From NCBI RefSeq assembly GCF_003112735.1, contig NZ_BFBR01000004.1:226646-290645 (forward strand): a stretch of DNA of 64,000 nt. The letters run 5' to 3'. Source of the DNA: Candidatus Phycosocius bacilliformis (GTDB lineage: Bacteria; Pseudomonadota; Alphaproteobacteria; Caulobacterales; Aquidulcibacteraceae). A program made the translations under genes and the position numbers. This document shows, in pieces, positions 49,694 to 59,104 of this stretch. How positions within the stretch are numbered: the first letter of the stretch is position 1; every line of letters starts with the position of its first letter. The notes beneath the pieces were generated by a model. It was not told the origin of the DNA, ran no database searches, and worked only from the letters and a program-made list of their open reading frames with translations.

Positions 49694-50899
49694 ATGAGCC
49701 AAAAGCGCGTTCTCTTGATCATTGGCGGGGGCATCTCGGCCTATAAGACCCCGGAACTGGTGCGCGCGCTGGAGCGGCGCGGCATTGGCTGCCGTGTCAT
49801 TCTAACCCACGCCGGCAGCCAATTCGTCACGCCCTTGGCATTGGCCAGCCTCACGCGGGACGAGGTGCATCAGGAATTGTTCAACCTGACCCAGGAAGCG
49901 CGCATGGGTCACATTGAATTGTCACGCAGCGCGGATTTGGTTGTGGTGGCACCGGCAACCGCGGATTTGATCGGCAAGCTGGCCAATGGCCTTGCCAATG
50001 ATCTGGCCTCAACCGCCCTTCTTGCAACCGACAAGCCGGTGATGATGGCCCCGGCCATGAATGTGCGCATGTGGCATCATCCCGCCGTTCAGCGCAATGT
50101 GGCGACTTTGGCGGGCGATGGGGTAAGTTTCATCGGCCCCGATGAAGGCGCGATGGCGTGCGGGGAATATGGTTTGGGCCGGATGGCAGAGCCTGAGGCG
50201 ATTGCAACCGCCATTGAGGCGCGATTGAACGCTGCCAGCTCCAAAAGCCAAAGTTTGCATGGCAAAAGGGCACTCGTGACGGCGGGGCCGACGCTGGAAC
50301 CCCTCGATCCAGTCCGCTTTCTGTCCAACCGCTCGTCGGGCAAACAGGGCTATGCCATCGCCGCCGCTTTGGCCGAGGCGGGTGCTGAGGTGACCTTGGT
50401 GTCCGGCCCCACCGCACTGAATGACGTGGCGGGCGTCACCATGGTGCGGGTGGAAAGTGCGCGCGACATGCTGGCGGCGTGTCGCAATGCGCTGCCGGCC
50501 GACATTTTTGTGGCCGTGGCCGCGGTCGCCGATTGGCGTCCAGAAGTTGCAGCCCCCGTCAAGCTCAAGCTGAAAGAGCCTGATGCGGCACCGATTCTAA
50601 AACTGGCCGAAAATCCCGACATTTTGTCAGAAATCGCCAAGCCCGGTCCAAACAGGCCGGATCTGGTGATCGGCTTTGCGGCTGAAACCCATGATGTGCT
50701 GGCCTATGCCGCCGCCAAGCGCAGCAGGAAGAAGTGTGATTGGGTGGTCGCCAATGATGTGTCGGGCGATGTGATGGGCGGAGAAACCAATCGGGTCATC
50801 TTGGTTACACAAGACGGTCATCAGGATTGGCCATTGGCCCATAAGTCTGACGTGGCGCGACGCTTGACCGCCGAAATTGCCAGCCATTTTTCCAGCTGA
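49694..50899 (+). CDS. coaBC: Bifunctional phosphopantothenoylcysteine synthetase/decarboxylase
   Basis: CoaBC makes 4'-phosphopantetheine in CoA synthesis. The N-terminal CoaC flavoprotein half begins RVLLIIGGGISAYKTPELVRALERRG and has the active-site VVVAPATADLIGKLANG and APAMNVRMWHHPAV. The CoaB half follows from residue ~185 (ALVTAGPTLEPLDPVRFLSNRSSGKQGYAIA, then AAVADWRPE with the Lys-rich KLKLK loop). The 401-residue length is normal. It converges on uppP with a 3-base gap. Confidence 0.95.
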   Translation: MSQKRVLLIIGGGISAYKTPELVRALERRGIGCRVILTHAGSQFVTPLALASLTRDEVHQELFNLTQEARMGHIELSRSADLVVVAPATADLIGKLANGLANDLASTALLATDKPVMMAPAMNVRMWHHPAVQRNVATLAGDGVSFIGPDEGAMACGEYGLGRMAEPEAIATAIEARLNAASSKSQSLHGKRALVTAGPTLEPLDPVRFLSNRSSGKQGYAIAAALAEAGAEVTLVSGPTALNDVAGVTMVRVESARDMLAACRNALPADIFVAVAAVADWRPEVAAPVKLKLKEPDAAPILKLAENPDILSEIAKPGPNRPDLVIGFAAETHDVLAYAAAKRSRKKCDWVVANDVSGDVMGGETNRVILVTQDGHQDWPLAHKSDVARRLTAEIASHFSS

Positions 50900-50902
50900 T
50901 GT

Positions 50903-51703
50903 TCAGGCAGGCCAGAAGATGGCCAGCATGATCAGCCCCACCACAATCCGGTAATAGGCGAAGGGGGCAAAGCCCATGCGCTGGACGATGCCGATGAACA
51001 GCTTGATCACAAAAATGGCGGTGATGAAGGCGACGATAAAGCCAATCGCCACCAGGATAAGATCCTGGCTGCCTTGGGCCAAAAGCGCGTCCCGATTGCT
51101 CCAACCCTCATAGGCAAATACCCCGATCATGGTCGGGATGGACAGGAAGAAGCTGAACTCTGCAGCCGGCTTGCGGTCCACGCCGAGCATCATGGCCCCG
51201 ATGATGGTCGCCCCAGAGCGGGACATGCCGGGGATCAACGCCAAGCATTGGCACAGCCCGATTTTAAGACCAAGTCCGACTGAAATATCGTCGACATCCA
51301 GCACACGCGGAGCCGGGCGGAAACGCTCGGCCAGCAGAATCAAGACCCCGCCCACCACCAACGTGACCGAGACCACAACCGGGCTGAACAACACGCCCTT
51401 GATAAAATCATGCAGCAATGCCCCCAAGGCCATGGAAGGGAAAAAGGCCAATATGACGGCGGCGGCAAACTGGCGCGACGCCGCACTGCTGGGCAGGGTG
51501 ACAAAAGCCCCCCACAGCTTTTCGAAATAGAGGACAACAACCGCCAAAACCGCGCCCAATTGGATCATGGTCTCGAACATGTCGGGGACCTGTCCGGGCA
51601 ATAAATGCTCAGCCAGGATGAGGTGCCCGGTCGAGGAAATCGGCAGAAATTCGGTCAGGCCTTCCAAAATGCCCAACAGGATCGCAAGGAGATGGTCGCT
51701 CAT
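50903..51703 (-). CDS. uppP: Undecaprenyl-diphosphatase UppP
   Basis: The 266-residue integral membrane phosphatase recycles undecaprenyl pyrophosphate for peptidoglycan synthesis and gives bacitracin resistance. The two active-site motifs are LEGLTEFLPISSTGHLILAE and IPGMSRSGATIIGAMM. About eight helices are visible. A frame extends to 51799, but the ATG at 51703 (MSDHLLAIL) is the family start; the extension is made of a 14-bp tandem repeat. Confidence 0.95.
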   Translation of the reverse strand: MSDHLLAILLGILEGLTEFLPISSTGHLILAEHLLPGQVPDMFETMIQLGAVLAVVVLYFEKLWGAFVTLPSSAASRQFAAAVILAFFPSMALGALLHDFIKGVLFSPVVVSVTLVVGGVLILLAERFRPAPRVLDVDDISVGLGLKIGLCQCLALIPGMSRSGATIIGAMMLGVDRKPAAEFSFFLSIPTMIGVFAYEGWSNRDALLAQGSQDLILVAIGFIVAFITAIFVIKLFIGIVQRMGFAPFAYYRIVVGLIMLAIFWPA

Positions 51704-51708
51704 AACAT

Positions 51709-51750
51709 CCGACAAAATCTGGCCGACAAAATCTGGCCGGCAAAGGCTGG
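51709..51750. repeat. Three tandem 14-bp repeats upstream of uppP
   Basis: CCGACAAAATCTGG occurs twice in a row (51709-51722 and 51723-51736), then a diverged third copy CCGGCAAAGGCTGG (51737-51750). It lies 5 bases upstream of the uppP start codon and within its leader. Confidence 0.7.
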
Positions 51751-51813
51751 CACGGGAGATTGGCCTCTTCGCATGGCTTCGGGGACAAGACCAGACCAAG
51801 CTGCAGAATTGCG

Positions 51814-51921
51814 TTAGGTATTAAAATCAACCTAAATAATCAGCCTTATTGTCACGCAATCGCGACATTTTGCGGCACCCAGATCGATATAGAGCTTATT
51901 TTGGTATCATTATATACCTAA
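51814..51921. promoter_or_regulatory. Pair of TTWGGT-N10-ACCTAA inverted repeats upstream of gltD
   Basis: TTAGGT-N10-ACCTAA at 51814-51835 and TTTGGT-N10-ACCTAA at 51900-51921 share the motif GGTAT-N8-ACCTAA, 86 bp apart (about eight helical turns). The 315-base spacer 51704-52018 holds these sites, the tandem repeat and AT-rich promoter DNA, but no gene. They are good candidates for a dimeric regulator of gltD-gltB. Confidence 0.5.
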
Positions 51922-52018
51922 TCATGCAGTTTCAACTTGCCAGCGACGTGATTGTCTGCTTGAGACGGGCATCTGGCCCTGTTGGTATGGCCTCGCCCCG
52001 ATATGATGAGAGATTCCC

Positions 52019-53476
52019 ATGGCCGAACGGCTCCTCAAATTTGTCAGCATTGACCCTCAGACGCCCGAAAAACGTCCGGCTGACCAACGTACCGCCGACT
52101 TCCATGAGATTTATGGCGAGTTCATCACGCAAAAGGCCAATGAACAGGCGTCGCGTTGTTCCCAATGCGGTGTGCCCTTCTGCCAATCCGGCTGTCCGTT
52201 GCAAAACAACATCCCCGACTGGCTGAAAATGACTGCCGAGGGGCGGCTGGAAGAAGCCTATGCTTTGTCCTCGGCCACCAATTCCATGCCGGAAATCTGT
52301 GGCCGCATCTGTCCGCAAGACCGCTTGTGCGAGGGCGCTTGCGTGATCGAGCAATCAGGTCATGGGGCCGTCACGATTGGCGCGGTGGAACGCTATATCA
52401 CTGAAAATGCTTGGCAGAATGGCTGGATCAAGCCGATTGTGCCCCCAGTCGAGCGGCAAGAACATGTCGGAATTGTCGGGGCCGGTCCTGCAGGGCTGGC
52501 CGCAGCTGAGGCTTTGCGCAATAAGGGCTATCAGGTCACGATCTACGACCGCTATGACCGCGCGGGCGGCCTGTTGATCTATGGCATCCCAGGCTTCAAG
52601 CTGGAAAAGGATGTGGTTGGCCGCCGGATTGCGCATCTGGAGGCTTCCGGCGTGAGATTCGTACTCAATTATGAGATTGGCCGCGATGGCAAGCTGGCCG
52701 ATCTGCGGGCAGCCCATGACAGCGTGTTGATCGCCATTGGCGTGTATCAAGCCCGCGCACTTCCCTGTCCGGGTTCATCCGGGCCGGGTGTCGTTGAGGC
52801 CCTCGATTATCTGACCGCGTCCAATCGCGTCGGTTTGGGCGATACGGTGGCTGCGTTTGCTGCAGGCACCCTCAATGCTGCAGGCAAGCGCGTGGTGGTG
52901 ATTGGCGGGGGAGATACCGCGATGGACTGTGTGCGCACGGCTGTGCGCCAAGGTGCCGCGAAAGTGACCTGCCTCTATCGCCGCGACCGCGCCAACATGC
53001 CCGGCAGCGCGCGTGAAGTTGCCAATGCCGAAGATGAAGGCGTGGTGTTTGAGTGGCTGGCCGCCCCCAAAGCGGTGCGCAGCAATGATCAGGGCGTGAC
53101 CGCGGTTGTCGCCGCGCGCATGCGCTTGGGTGAGGCAGACGCCTCGGGCCGGCAGTCGCCTGAGGAAGTTGCCGGGGCCGATTTTGATGTGCCGGCTGAT
53201 CTGGTCATCAAAGCGTTGGGCTTTGATCCAGAACCCGTCCCCACCTTGTTTGGCGAGCCTGAATTGAAGGTCAGCCGCTGGGGAACCATTCGGGCCGATG
53301 CCATCACCGGGGAAACCTCCATCCCCAATGTCTATGCAGCCGGGGACATTGTGCGTGGTGCCTCGCTGGTCGTGTGGGCCATTAAGGATGGCCGTGAAGC
53401 CGCCGAGCATATTCACACCTCCCTGCGCAAACAGGCGCGCCTGCGCGCCCAAGCCGCCAAGGTGGCCGCTCAATAG
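52019..53476 (+). CDS. gltD: Glutamate synthase, small (beta) subunit
   Basis: The 485-residue subunit takes electrons from NADPH and passes them to GltB through FAD and [4Fe-4S] clusters. The N-terminal ferredoxin-like part has CSQCGVPFCQSGCPLQNN and CGRICPQDRLCEGACV. FAD and NADPH Rossmann folds follow (VGIVGAGPAGLAAAEAL, then VVVIGGGDTAMDCVRTA). The gene precedes gltB, the reverse of the common gltBD order, 55 bases apart. Upstream lies the pair of inverted repeats. Confidence 0.96.
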   Translation: MAERLLKFVSIDPQTPEKRPADQRTADFHEIYGEFITQKANEQASRCSQCGVPFCQSGCPLQNNIPDWLKMTAEGRLEEAYALSSATNSMPEICGRICPQDRLCEGACVIEQSGHGAVTIGAVERYITENAWQNGWIKPIVPPVERQEHVGIVGAGPAGLAAAEALRNKGYQVTIYDRYDRAGGLLIYGIPGFKLEKDVVGRRIAHLEASGVRFVLNYEIGRDGKLADLRAAHDSVLIAIGVYQARALPCPGSSGPGVVEALDYLTASNRVGLGDTVAAFAAGTLNAAGKRVVVIGGGDTAMDCVRTAVRQGAAKVTCLYRRDRANMPGSAREVANAEDEGVVFEWLAAPKAVRSNDQGVTAVVAARMRLGEADASGRQSPEEVAGADFDVPADLVIKALGFDPEPVPTLFGEPELKVSRWGTIRADAITGETSIPNVYAAGDIVRGASLVVWAIKDGREAAEHIHTSLRKQARLRAQAAKVAAQ

Positions 53477-53531
53477 AGCACTGCCGCCGCTGCCAGATGA
53501 TACAGACCGGGCACGCGCCCGCCAAAGGTGA

Positions 53532-56500
53532 ATGATCATGACCCACTTGCCCCCCACCACCGGTTCCCGCGACATCGACCTCTATCTGGCCAATCGCGAC
53601 AAGCTGACCCAAGCGCATGCCTATAATCCCGGTGATGAAAAGGATTCCTGCGGGGTCGGCCTGGTGTGTGCGCTCGATGGCAAACCCCGCCGCGACATTG
53701 TGGCCATGGCGCTGAAAGCGCTGAAGAACGTCTGGCACCGGGGGGCAGTCGATGCCGATGGCAAAACCGGCGACGGGGCTGGGGTGCGGGTTGATGTGCC
53801 GCAAGACTTTTTCCGCGAGCAGGTAGCCCGGACGGGCCACAGCCCGACCGATGATCCGATTTGTGTGGGGATGATTTTCCTGCCCCGCACCGATTTTGGG
53901 GCTCAAGAGACCGCGCGCACCATTGTGGAGCGCGAAATCCTCAATTTTGGCTTCTACATTTATGGCTGGCGTCAGGTGCCGGTGGATATTTCGGTCATTG
54001 GCGAAAAGGCCAATGCCACCCGTCCCGAAATCGAACAAATCCTGTTTTACGACCCGCGCGGGCGCAGCGCCGAAGAGTTGGAACGCACCCTTTTCATCTG
54101 CCGCCGCCGCATCGAAAAGCGCGCTTTGGCCTCGAATGTGAACGGCTTCTATGTCTGTTCGTTTTCGTCCAAGTCGGTCATTTATAAGGGGATGTTCCTG
54201 GCCGAAGCCATCGACAGCTTCTTCCCGGACCTGCGCAATGAGAAATTCGTCTCCGCCGTGGCGATTTATCACCAGCGCTATTCCACCAATACGTTCCCGC
54301 AATGGCATCTGGCCCAGCCCTTCCGCATGCTGGCCCATAATGGCGAAATCAACACGGTTAAGGGCAATATCAATTGGATGAAGAGCCACGAAATCCCGAT
54401 GGCGTCAGAGGCCTTTGGTGATTATCAGGAAGACGTGAAGCCGATTGTGCAAGCAGGAGGCTCAGACTCTGCGGCGCTGGACAATGTGTGCGAAGTGCTG
54501 GTCCGCGCCGGACGTTCGGCCCCGATGGCCAAGGCGCTCTTGGTGCCCGAAGCCTGGGCCAAGCAAGAAAACATCATGAAGCCCAGCCATATGGCGCTTT
54601 ATGCCTATTGCAATGCGGTGATGGAACCTTGGGACGGCCCGGCCGCTTTGGCCATTTATGACGGGCGTTGGGCGGTGGCCGGAATGGACCGCAATGGTCT
54701 GCGCCCGATGCGCTATTCAGTGACAGCCGATGGTATTCTGGCCGTCGGCTCTGAAACCGGTATGTGCCCACTCGATGGCCGCACCATCGTCAAAAAGGGC
54801 CGCGTTGGGCGCGGCGAAATGCTGGCCGTGGATATGGAGAAGGGCAAACTCTATGATCATGAAGCCATTATCGACAAATTGGCGAACGCCCACCCCTATG
54901 TGAAGTGGAATTCCAATGTGGTGGATCTGGAAGCCCGCATCGGTCCAGGGCCGGAGCCACGGCTTTATTCGCGCGAAGACTTGTTGCGCCGTCAGGTCGC
55001 TGCCGGTCTGACCTTGGAAGAATTGGAAGTCGTGCTGGCCCCGATGGCCGAAGAGGGCAAGGAAGCGCTTGGCTCAATGGGCGATGATTCCCCGCTGGCC
55101 GTGTTGTCATCGCGCTATCGGCCTTTGTCGCACTTCTTCAAGCAGAACTTCAGCCAGGTCACCAATCCGCCCATCGACCCCCTGCGGGAAGAGCGCGTGA
55201 TGAGCCTGAAAACCCGCTTCAAGAACCTCGGCAATATCCTGGCGCAAGATGAAACCCAGCAGGATGTGTTCGTCCTCGACAGCCCGATGCTGACCACGGG
55301 CATGTATGAGCGGATGATGACCATGCTGGGCAGTGGCGTGGCCTTTATCGACTGCAGCTATGATGTGCCCGAGGACCCGGACCTTGCAGGCACAGCCCTG
55401 CGCGAGGCGCTTGATCGCATCAAGGCCCAAGCCGAAGATGCCGTGCGCGCGGGCCAAAGCCAATTGATCCTCAGCGATGAAAACCAAGGGCCAGGCCGGA
55501 TTGCCGCCCCGATGATTCTGGCTACTGGTGGGGTGCATGCCCATCTGGTTGCCAAGGGCCTGCGCTCTTATTGCTCGATCATTGTCCGGGCTGCTGAATG
55601 TGTCGACACCCATTATTTTGCTGTTCTGGTGGGTGTGGGGGCGACCTGTGTCAATGCTTATCTCGCCCAAGAGGCGATTGCAGACCGGCATGCGCGGGGC
55701 CTTCTGGGCGCACTCAGCCTGAATCAGGCAGTGGTGAATTACAAAAAGGCCGTTGAAGCGGGCCTGTTGAAAATCCTCTCCAAGATGGGGATTTCGGTGA
55801 TTTCGTCCTATCGCGGCGGCTATAATTTCGAGGCGCTCGGCCTGTCGCGCGCCTTGGTGGCCGACTTCTTCCCCGGCATGAGTTCGCGCATTTCCGGGAT
55901 TGGCCTGCAGGGTATCGCCCTCAAGACCCAGGCCATTCATGCCAAGGCTTGGGAAGAGGCCGTGGTCAGCCTGCCTATTGGCGGGCTTTATAAGGCCCGT
56001 GCTTCGGGTGAGCCCCACGCGCTGGAGGCCGCCCAGATCCACCAATTGCAGACCGCCTGTAACACGGGCTCTTATGCGGCTTATCAGAAATATGTCGGCC
56101 TGTTGGGGGGTCGCCCACCCATCCAATTGCGCGATTTGCTCGACTTCCAGTCGACCGCCAAGCCCGTGTCGCTGGATGAAGTCGAAAGCCTGAATGAAAT
56201 CCGCAAACGCTTTAATACGCCCGGCATGTCGCTGGGGGCCTTGAGCCCAGAGGCCCATGGCACGCTGAATGTGGCGATGAATCGCATTGGGGCTAAGTCT
56301 GTGTCAGGCGAGGGCGGGGAAGATCGCGACCGCTACAAGCCCTTACCCAATGGCGACAATCCCAATTCGGCGGTCAAGCAAGTTGCCTCCGGCCGCTTTG
56401 GTGTGACAGCGGAATATCTCAACCAGTGCCGTGAAATTGAAATCAAAGTGGCCCAAGGGGCCAAGCCCGGTGAAGGGGGCCAATTGCCCGGCTTCAAAGT

Positions 56501-58094
56501 GACCGAGATGATTGCCCGTCTGCGCCATGCAACGCCGGGCGTCACCCTGATCAGCCCACCACCCCATCATGACATCTATTCGATCGAAGACCTCGCACAG
56601 CTGATCTATGACCTCAAGCAGATCAATCCTGACGCCAAAGTCTGCGTCAAACTGGTGGCCCAATCGGGCATTGGGGCGGTTGCAGCAGGCGTAGCCAAGG
56701 CCAAGGCCGACATCATCTTGATCGCTGGCAATGTCGGCGGGACCGGGGCCTCACCCCAGACCTCGATCAAATTTGCCGGGATTCCGTGGGAATTGGGTCT
56801 GGCCGAAGCCCATCAGGTGCTGACGCTCAATAATCTGCGTGACCATGTGGTGCTGCGCACCGATGGCGGGCTGCGCACTGGCCGCGACATTGTGATGGCT
56901 GCCATGCTGGGGGCCGAAGAGTTTGGCATCGGCACAGCTTCGCTGGTCGCTATGGGCTGTATCATGGTGCGCCAATGCCATTCAAACACCTGTCCTGTCG
57001 GCGTGTGCGTGCAGGATGAAGCCCTGCGTCAGCGCTTTACCGGCACGCCGGAAAAAGTCGTCAATCTGATGAGCTTTATTGCCGAAGATGTGCGCCAGAT
57101 TCTGGCCAGCCTCGGCTTCCGCACGTTGAATGATGTGGTAGGCCGCACGGACCTGCTGCGGCAAGTCAGCCGTGGTGCTGCCAATCTCGATGACCTTGAC
57201 CTCAATCCCCTCTTGGTTCGGGTAGAAGGGGCGCGTCCGCCGCGCTTCGGGACGGACAAACCACGCGTCGAAGTCCCCGATACATTGGATGCCCAAATCC
57301 TGCGCGATGCAGCGCCCTTCTTTGAGCGGGGCGAAAAGATGCAACTGGCCTATAGTGTGCGCAATGTTCAGCGCGCCATTGGCACCCGCTCATCCAGTGC
57401 GATTGTGCGCAATTTCGGCATGGCCAGCCTGCCTGACGGCCGTCTGACGGTCCGGCTGGAGGGGTCGTGTGGGCAATCCCTCGGCGCTTTTGGCGTTCAA
57501 GGATTGACGCTGGATGTGGTGGGTGATGCCAATGATTATGTCGGCAAAGGATTGTCTGGGGCCACCATCATCCTGCGCCCCCCTGCTGGTTCTGGCTTGA
57601 AGCCGGAAGAAAACGCCATCATCGGCAACACCTGCCTCTATGGTGCTACGTCGGGCACTTTGCTCGCCTCTGGTCAAGCCGGCGAGCGGTTTGCGGTGCG
57701 CAATTCGGGCGCTTCTGCCGTCGTGGAAGGTATGGAGGCCAATGGCTGTGAATATATGACCGGTGGCCTCGTGATCTCGCTGGGGCCAGTCGGCGATAAT
57801 TTCGCGGCGGGCATGACGGGCGGAATGGCCTTTGTCTGGGATCCGCCCAATCGCCTGCCAAAGCTGATCAATCCCGACAGCGTTGTGTGGCGGCGCATTG
57901 GTAGCCCCTATTGGGCCGAGCAATTCACCAGCCTGCTGGAGCGCCATGTCCAAGCCACAGGCTCACCCCTTGGCCGACGGATTTTGGAGGATCTTGAGAC
58001 CGAAATCGGCCATGTCTGGCAAGTCGTGCCAAAGGAAATGCTGACCCGTCTGGCACAGCCTTTGGACGCAGAAGCTGCCCTCGCCTCCGCTTAA
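53532..58094 (+). CDS. gltB: Glutamate synthase, large (alpha) subunit
   Basis: The 1520-residue subunit makes glutamate from glutamine and 2-oxoglutarate. The glutaminase nucleophile is Cys40 (GDEKDSCGVGLVCAL); residues before it are a propeptide that must be cleaved. The FMN-containing synthase domain shows KSVSGEGGEDRDRYKP and HDIYSIEDLAQLIYDLKQ, and the [3Fe-4S] cluster motif is CIMVRQCHSNTCPVGVC. The C-terminal glycine-rich beta-helix completes it. Start may be at 53532 or 53538. With gltD it forms the GOGAT half of ammonium assimilation. Confidence 0.96.
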   Translation: MIMTHLPPTTGSRDIDLYLANRDKLTQAHAYNPGDEKDSCGVGLVCALDGKPRRDIVAMALKALKNVWHRGAVDADGKTGDGAGVRVDVPQDFFREQVARTGHSPTDDPICVGMIFLPRTDFGAQETARTIVEREILNFGFYIYGWRQVPVDISVIGEKANATRPEIEQILFYDPRGRSAEELERTLFICRRRIEKRALASNVNGFYVCSFSSKSVIYKGMFLAEAIDSFFPDLRNEKFVSAVAIYHQRYSTNTFPQWHLAQPFRMLAHNGEINTVKGNINWMKSHEIPMASEAFGDYQEDVKPIVQAGGSDSAALDNVCEVLVRAGRSAPMAKALLVPEAWAKQENIMKPSHMALYAYCNAVMEPWDGPAALAIYDGRWAVAGMDRNGLRPMRYSVTADGILAVGSETGMCPLDGRTIVKKGRVGRGEMLAVDMEKGKLYDHEAIIDKLANAHPYVKWNSNVVDLEARIGPGPEPRLYSREDLLRRQVAAGLTLEELEVVLAPMAEEGKEALGSMGDDSPLAVLSSRYRPLSHFFKQNFSQVTNPPIDPLREERVMSLKTRFKNLGNILAQDETQQDVFVLDSPMLTTGMYERMMTMLGSGVAFIDCSYDVPEDPDLAGTALREALDRIKAQAEDAVRAGQSQLILSDENQGPGRIAAPMILATGGVHAHLVAKGLRSYCSIIVRAAECVDTHYFAVLVGVGATCVNAYLAQEAIADRHARGLLGALSLNQAVVNYKKAVEAGLLKILSKMGISVISSYRGGYNFEALGLSRALVADFFPGMSSRISGIGLQGIALKTQAIHAKAWEEAVVSLPIGGLYKARASGEPHALEAAQIHQLQTACNTGSYAAYQKYVGLLGGRPPIQLRDLLDFQSTAKPVSLDEVESLNEIRKRFNTPGMSLGALSPEAHGTLNVAMNRIGAKSVSGEGGEDRDRYKPLPNGDNPNSAVKQVASGRFGVTAEYLNQCREIEIKVAQGAKPGEGGQLPGFKVTEMIARLRHATPGVTLISPPPHHDIYSIEDLAQLIYDLKQINPDAKVCVKLVAQSGIGAVAAGVAKAKADIILIAGNVGGTGASPQTSIKFAGIPWELGLAEAHQVLTLNNLRDHVVLRTDGGLRTGRDIVMAAMLGAEEFGIGTASLVAMGCIMVRQCHSNTCPVGVCVQDEALRQRFTGTPEKVVNLMSFIAEDVRQILASLGFRTLNDVVGRTDLLRQVSRGAANLDDLDLNPLLVRVEGARPPRFGTDKPRVEVPDTLDAQILRDAAPFFERGEKMQLAYSVRNVQRAIGTRSSSAIVRNFGMASLPDGRLTVRLEGSCGQSLGAFGVQGLTLDVVGDANDYVGKGLSGATIILRPPAGSGLKPEENAIIGNTCLYGATSGTLLASGQAGERFAVRNSGASAVVEGMEANGCEYMTGGLVISLGPVGDNFAAGMTGGMAFVWDPPNRLPKLINPDSVVWRRIGSPYWAEQFTSLLERHVQATGSPLGRRILEDLETEIGHVWQVVPKEMLTRLAQPLDAEAALASA

Positions 58095-59104
58095 TCGACC
58101 CAAACTGCGCGTAAACGCTCTGCGGCGGCCTCTGGTGTGAGGTCGCGCTGGGCCATGGCCAGCATTTCAAACCCGACCATGAATTTCCGCACTGTGGCAG
58201 AGCGCAAGAGCGGGGGGTAGAAATGCATATGGAACACAAATCCCGGTGCTGGGGCCTGCGTCGGGCGCTGGTGCAGCCCCATTGTATAGGGGAAGGGGGC
58301 CGAAAATACCCGGTCATAACGTGCCGTCAGGCGCGACATTAAACGGGCCAGATCGGCCTGCTCGTCCCTCGTCAGCTCATCAAGGGCAGCGACTGGCCGT
58401 CGCGGCAGGATCAAGGTCTCAAACGGCCAAGCCGCCCAGAACGGCACCAGCGCGACAAAATGATCCTGTGCACAGACGATGCGCGTCGCCTCGGCCAGCT
58501 CGCGGGCCAGATAATCGGTCAAGAGTGGGCTGCCATGCAGAGCCATCCAATCGGCCTGACGCGTGACTTCACGGGCCAATTCGTTGGGCACGCTGGCGGT
58601 CGCCCAGATCTGGCCATGCGGGTGGGGGTTGCTTGCCCCCATCATCGCGCCGCGATTCTCAAAAATGGTCACCGCGCCAATGTCGGGCCGGGCGGATAAT
58701 TCCTGCCATTGGTCTGTCCACAGACGCACCACCGCCTCGATTTCGTCCGGCCGCATCCGCGCCATGGTGCGGGCATGGTCCGGGCTGTAGCAGATCACCC
58801 GACAGAGGCCGGTTTCAGCCTCCTGAACCAACAATGGGTCCCTATGGGCGGCGGTGGTCGCCTCTGCCAGCAAGGCGGGAAAATCATTGTCGAACACCCA
58901 GGGGCCGTCATAGGCGGGATTGACCACCCCGCCGACACGCGCATTGCCGGGGCAGAGATAGCAATGAGGGTCATAGCTTGGCGCATCATCGGCCACAGGG
59001 GCCCCAGCCTCGCCCTGCCACGGCCTGCCCATGCGGTGGGGCGACACCAGCACCCAGTCCCCGGTTAACAGATTGAGGCGGCGGTGGGGGCGCTCGGCGC
59101 TCAT
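58091..59104 (-). CDS. galT: UDP-glucose--hexose-1-phosphate uridylyltransferase
   Basis: GalT swaps UMP between UDP-glucose and galactose-1-phosphate in the Leloir pathway. Its 337 residues contain the zinc motif CYLCPGNARV, FENRGAMMGASNPHPHGQIWA with the active-site His-Pro-His-x-Gln, and a C-terminal HMHFYPPLLR. It overlaps galK by 4 bases, so galK-galT form one operon. The stop lies 4 bases from the end of gltB on the other strand. Confidence 0.95.
   Translation of the reverse strand: MSAERPHRRLNLLTGDWVLVSPHRMGRPWQGEAGAPVADDAPSYDPHCYLCPGNARVGGVVNPAYDGPWVFDNDFPALLAEATTAAHRDPLLVQEAETGLCRVICYSPDHARTMARMRPDEIEAVVRLWTDQWQELSARPDIGAVTIFENRGAMMGASNPHPHGQIWATASVPNELAREVTRQADWMALHGSPLLTDYLARELAEATRIVCAQDHFVALVPFWAAWPFETLILPRRPVAALDELTRDEQADLARLMSRLTARYDRVFSAPFPYTMGLHQRPTQAPAPGFVFHMHFYPPLLRSATVRKFMVGFEMLAMAQRDLTPEAAAERLRAVWVD

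Noticed and set aside
53382-54389. 335-codon minus-strand frame across the gltD/gltB junction
   Set aside because: It is the antisense shadow of two firmly identified genes and has no start signal or recognisable domain.
55107-56258. 383-codon open frame on the minus strand inside gltB
   Set aside because: Its translation is Gln/His/Gly/Arg-rich without any family motif, as expected from the antisense of a GC-rich gene, while gltB is certain on the other strand.
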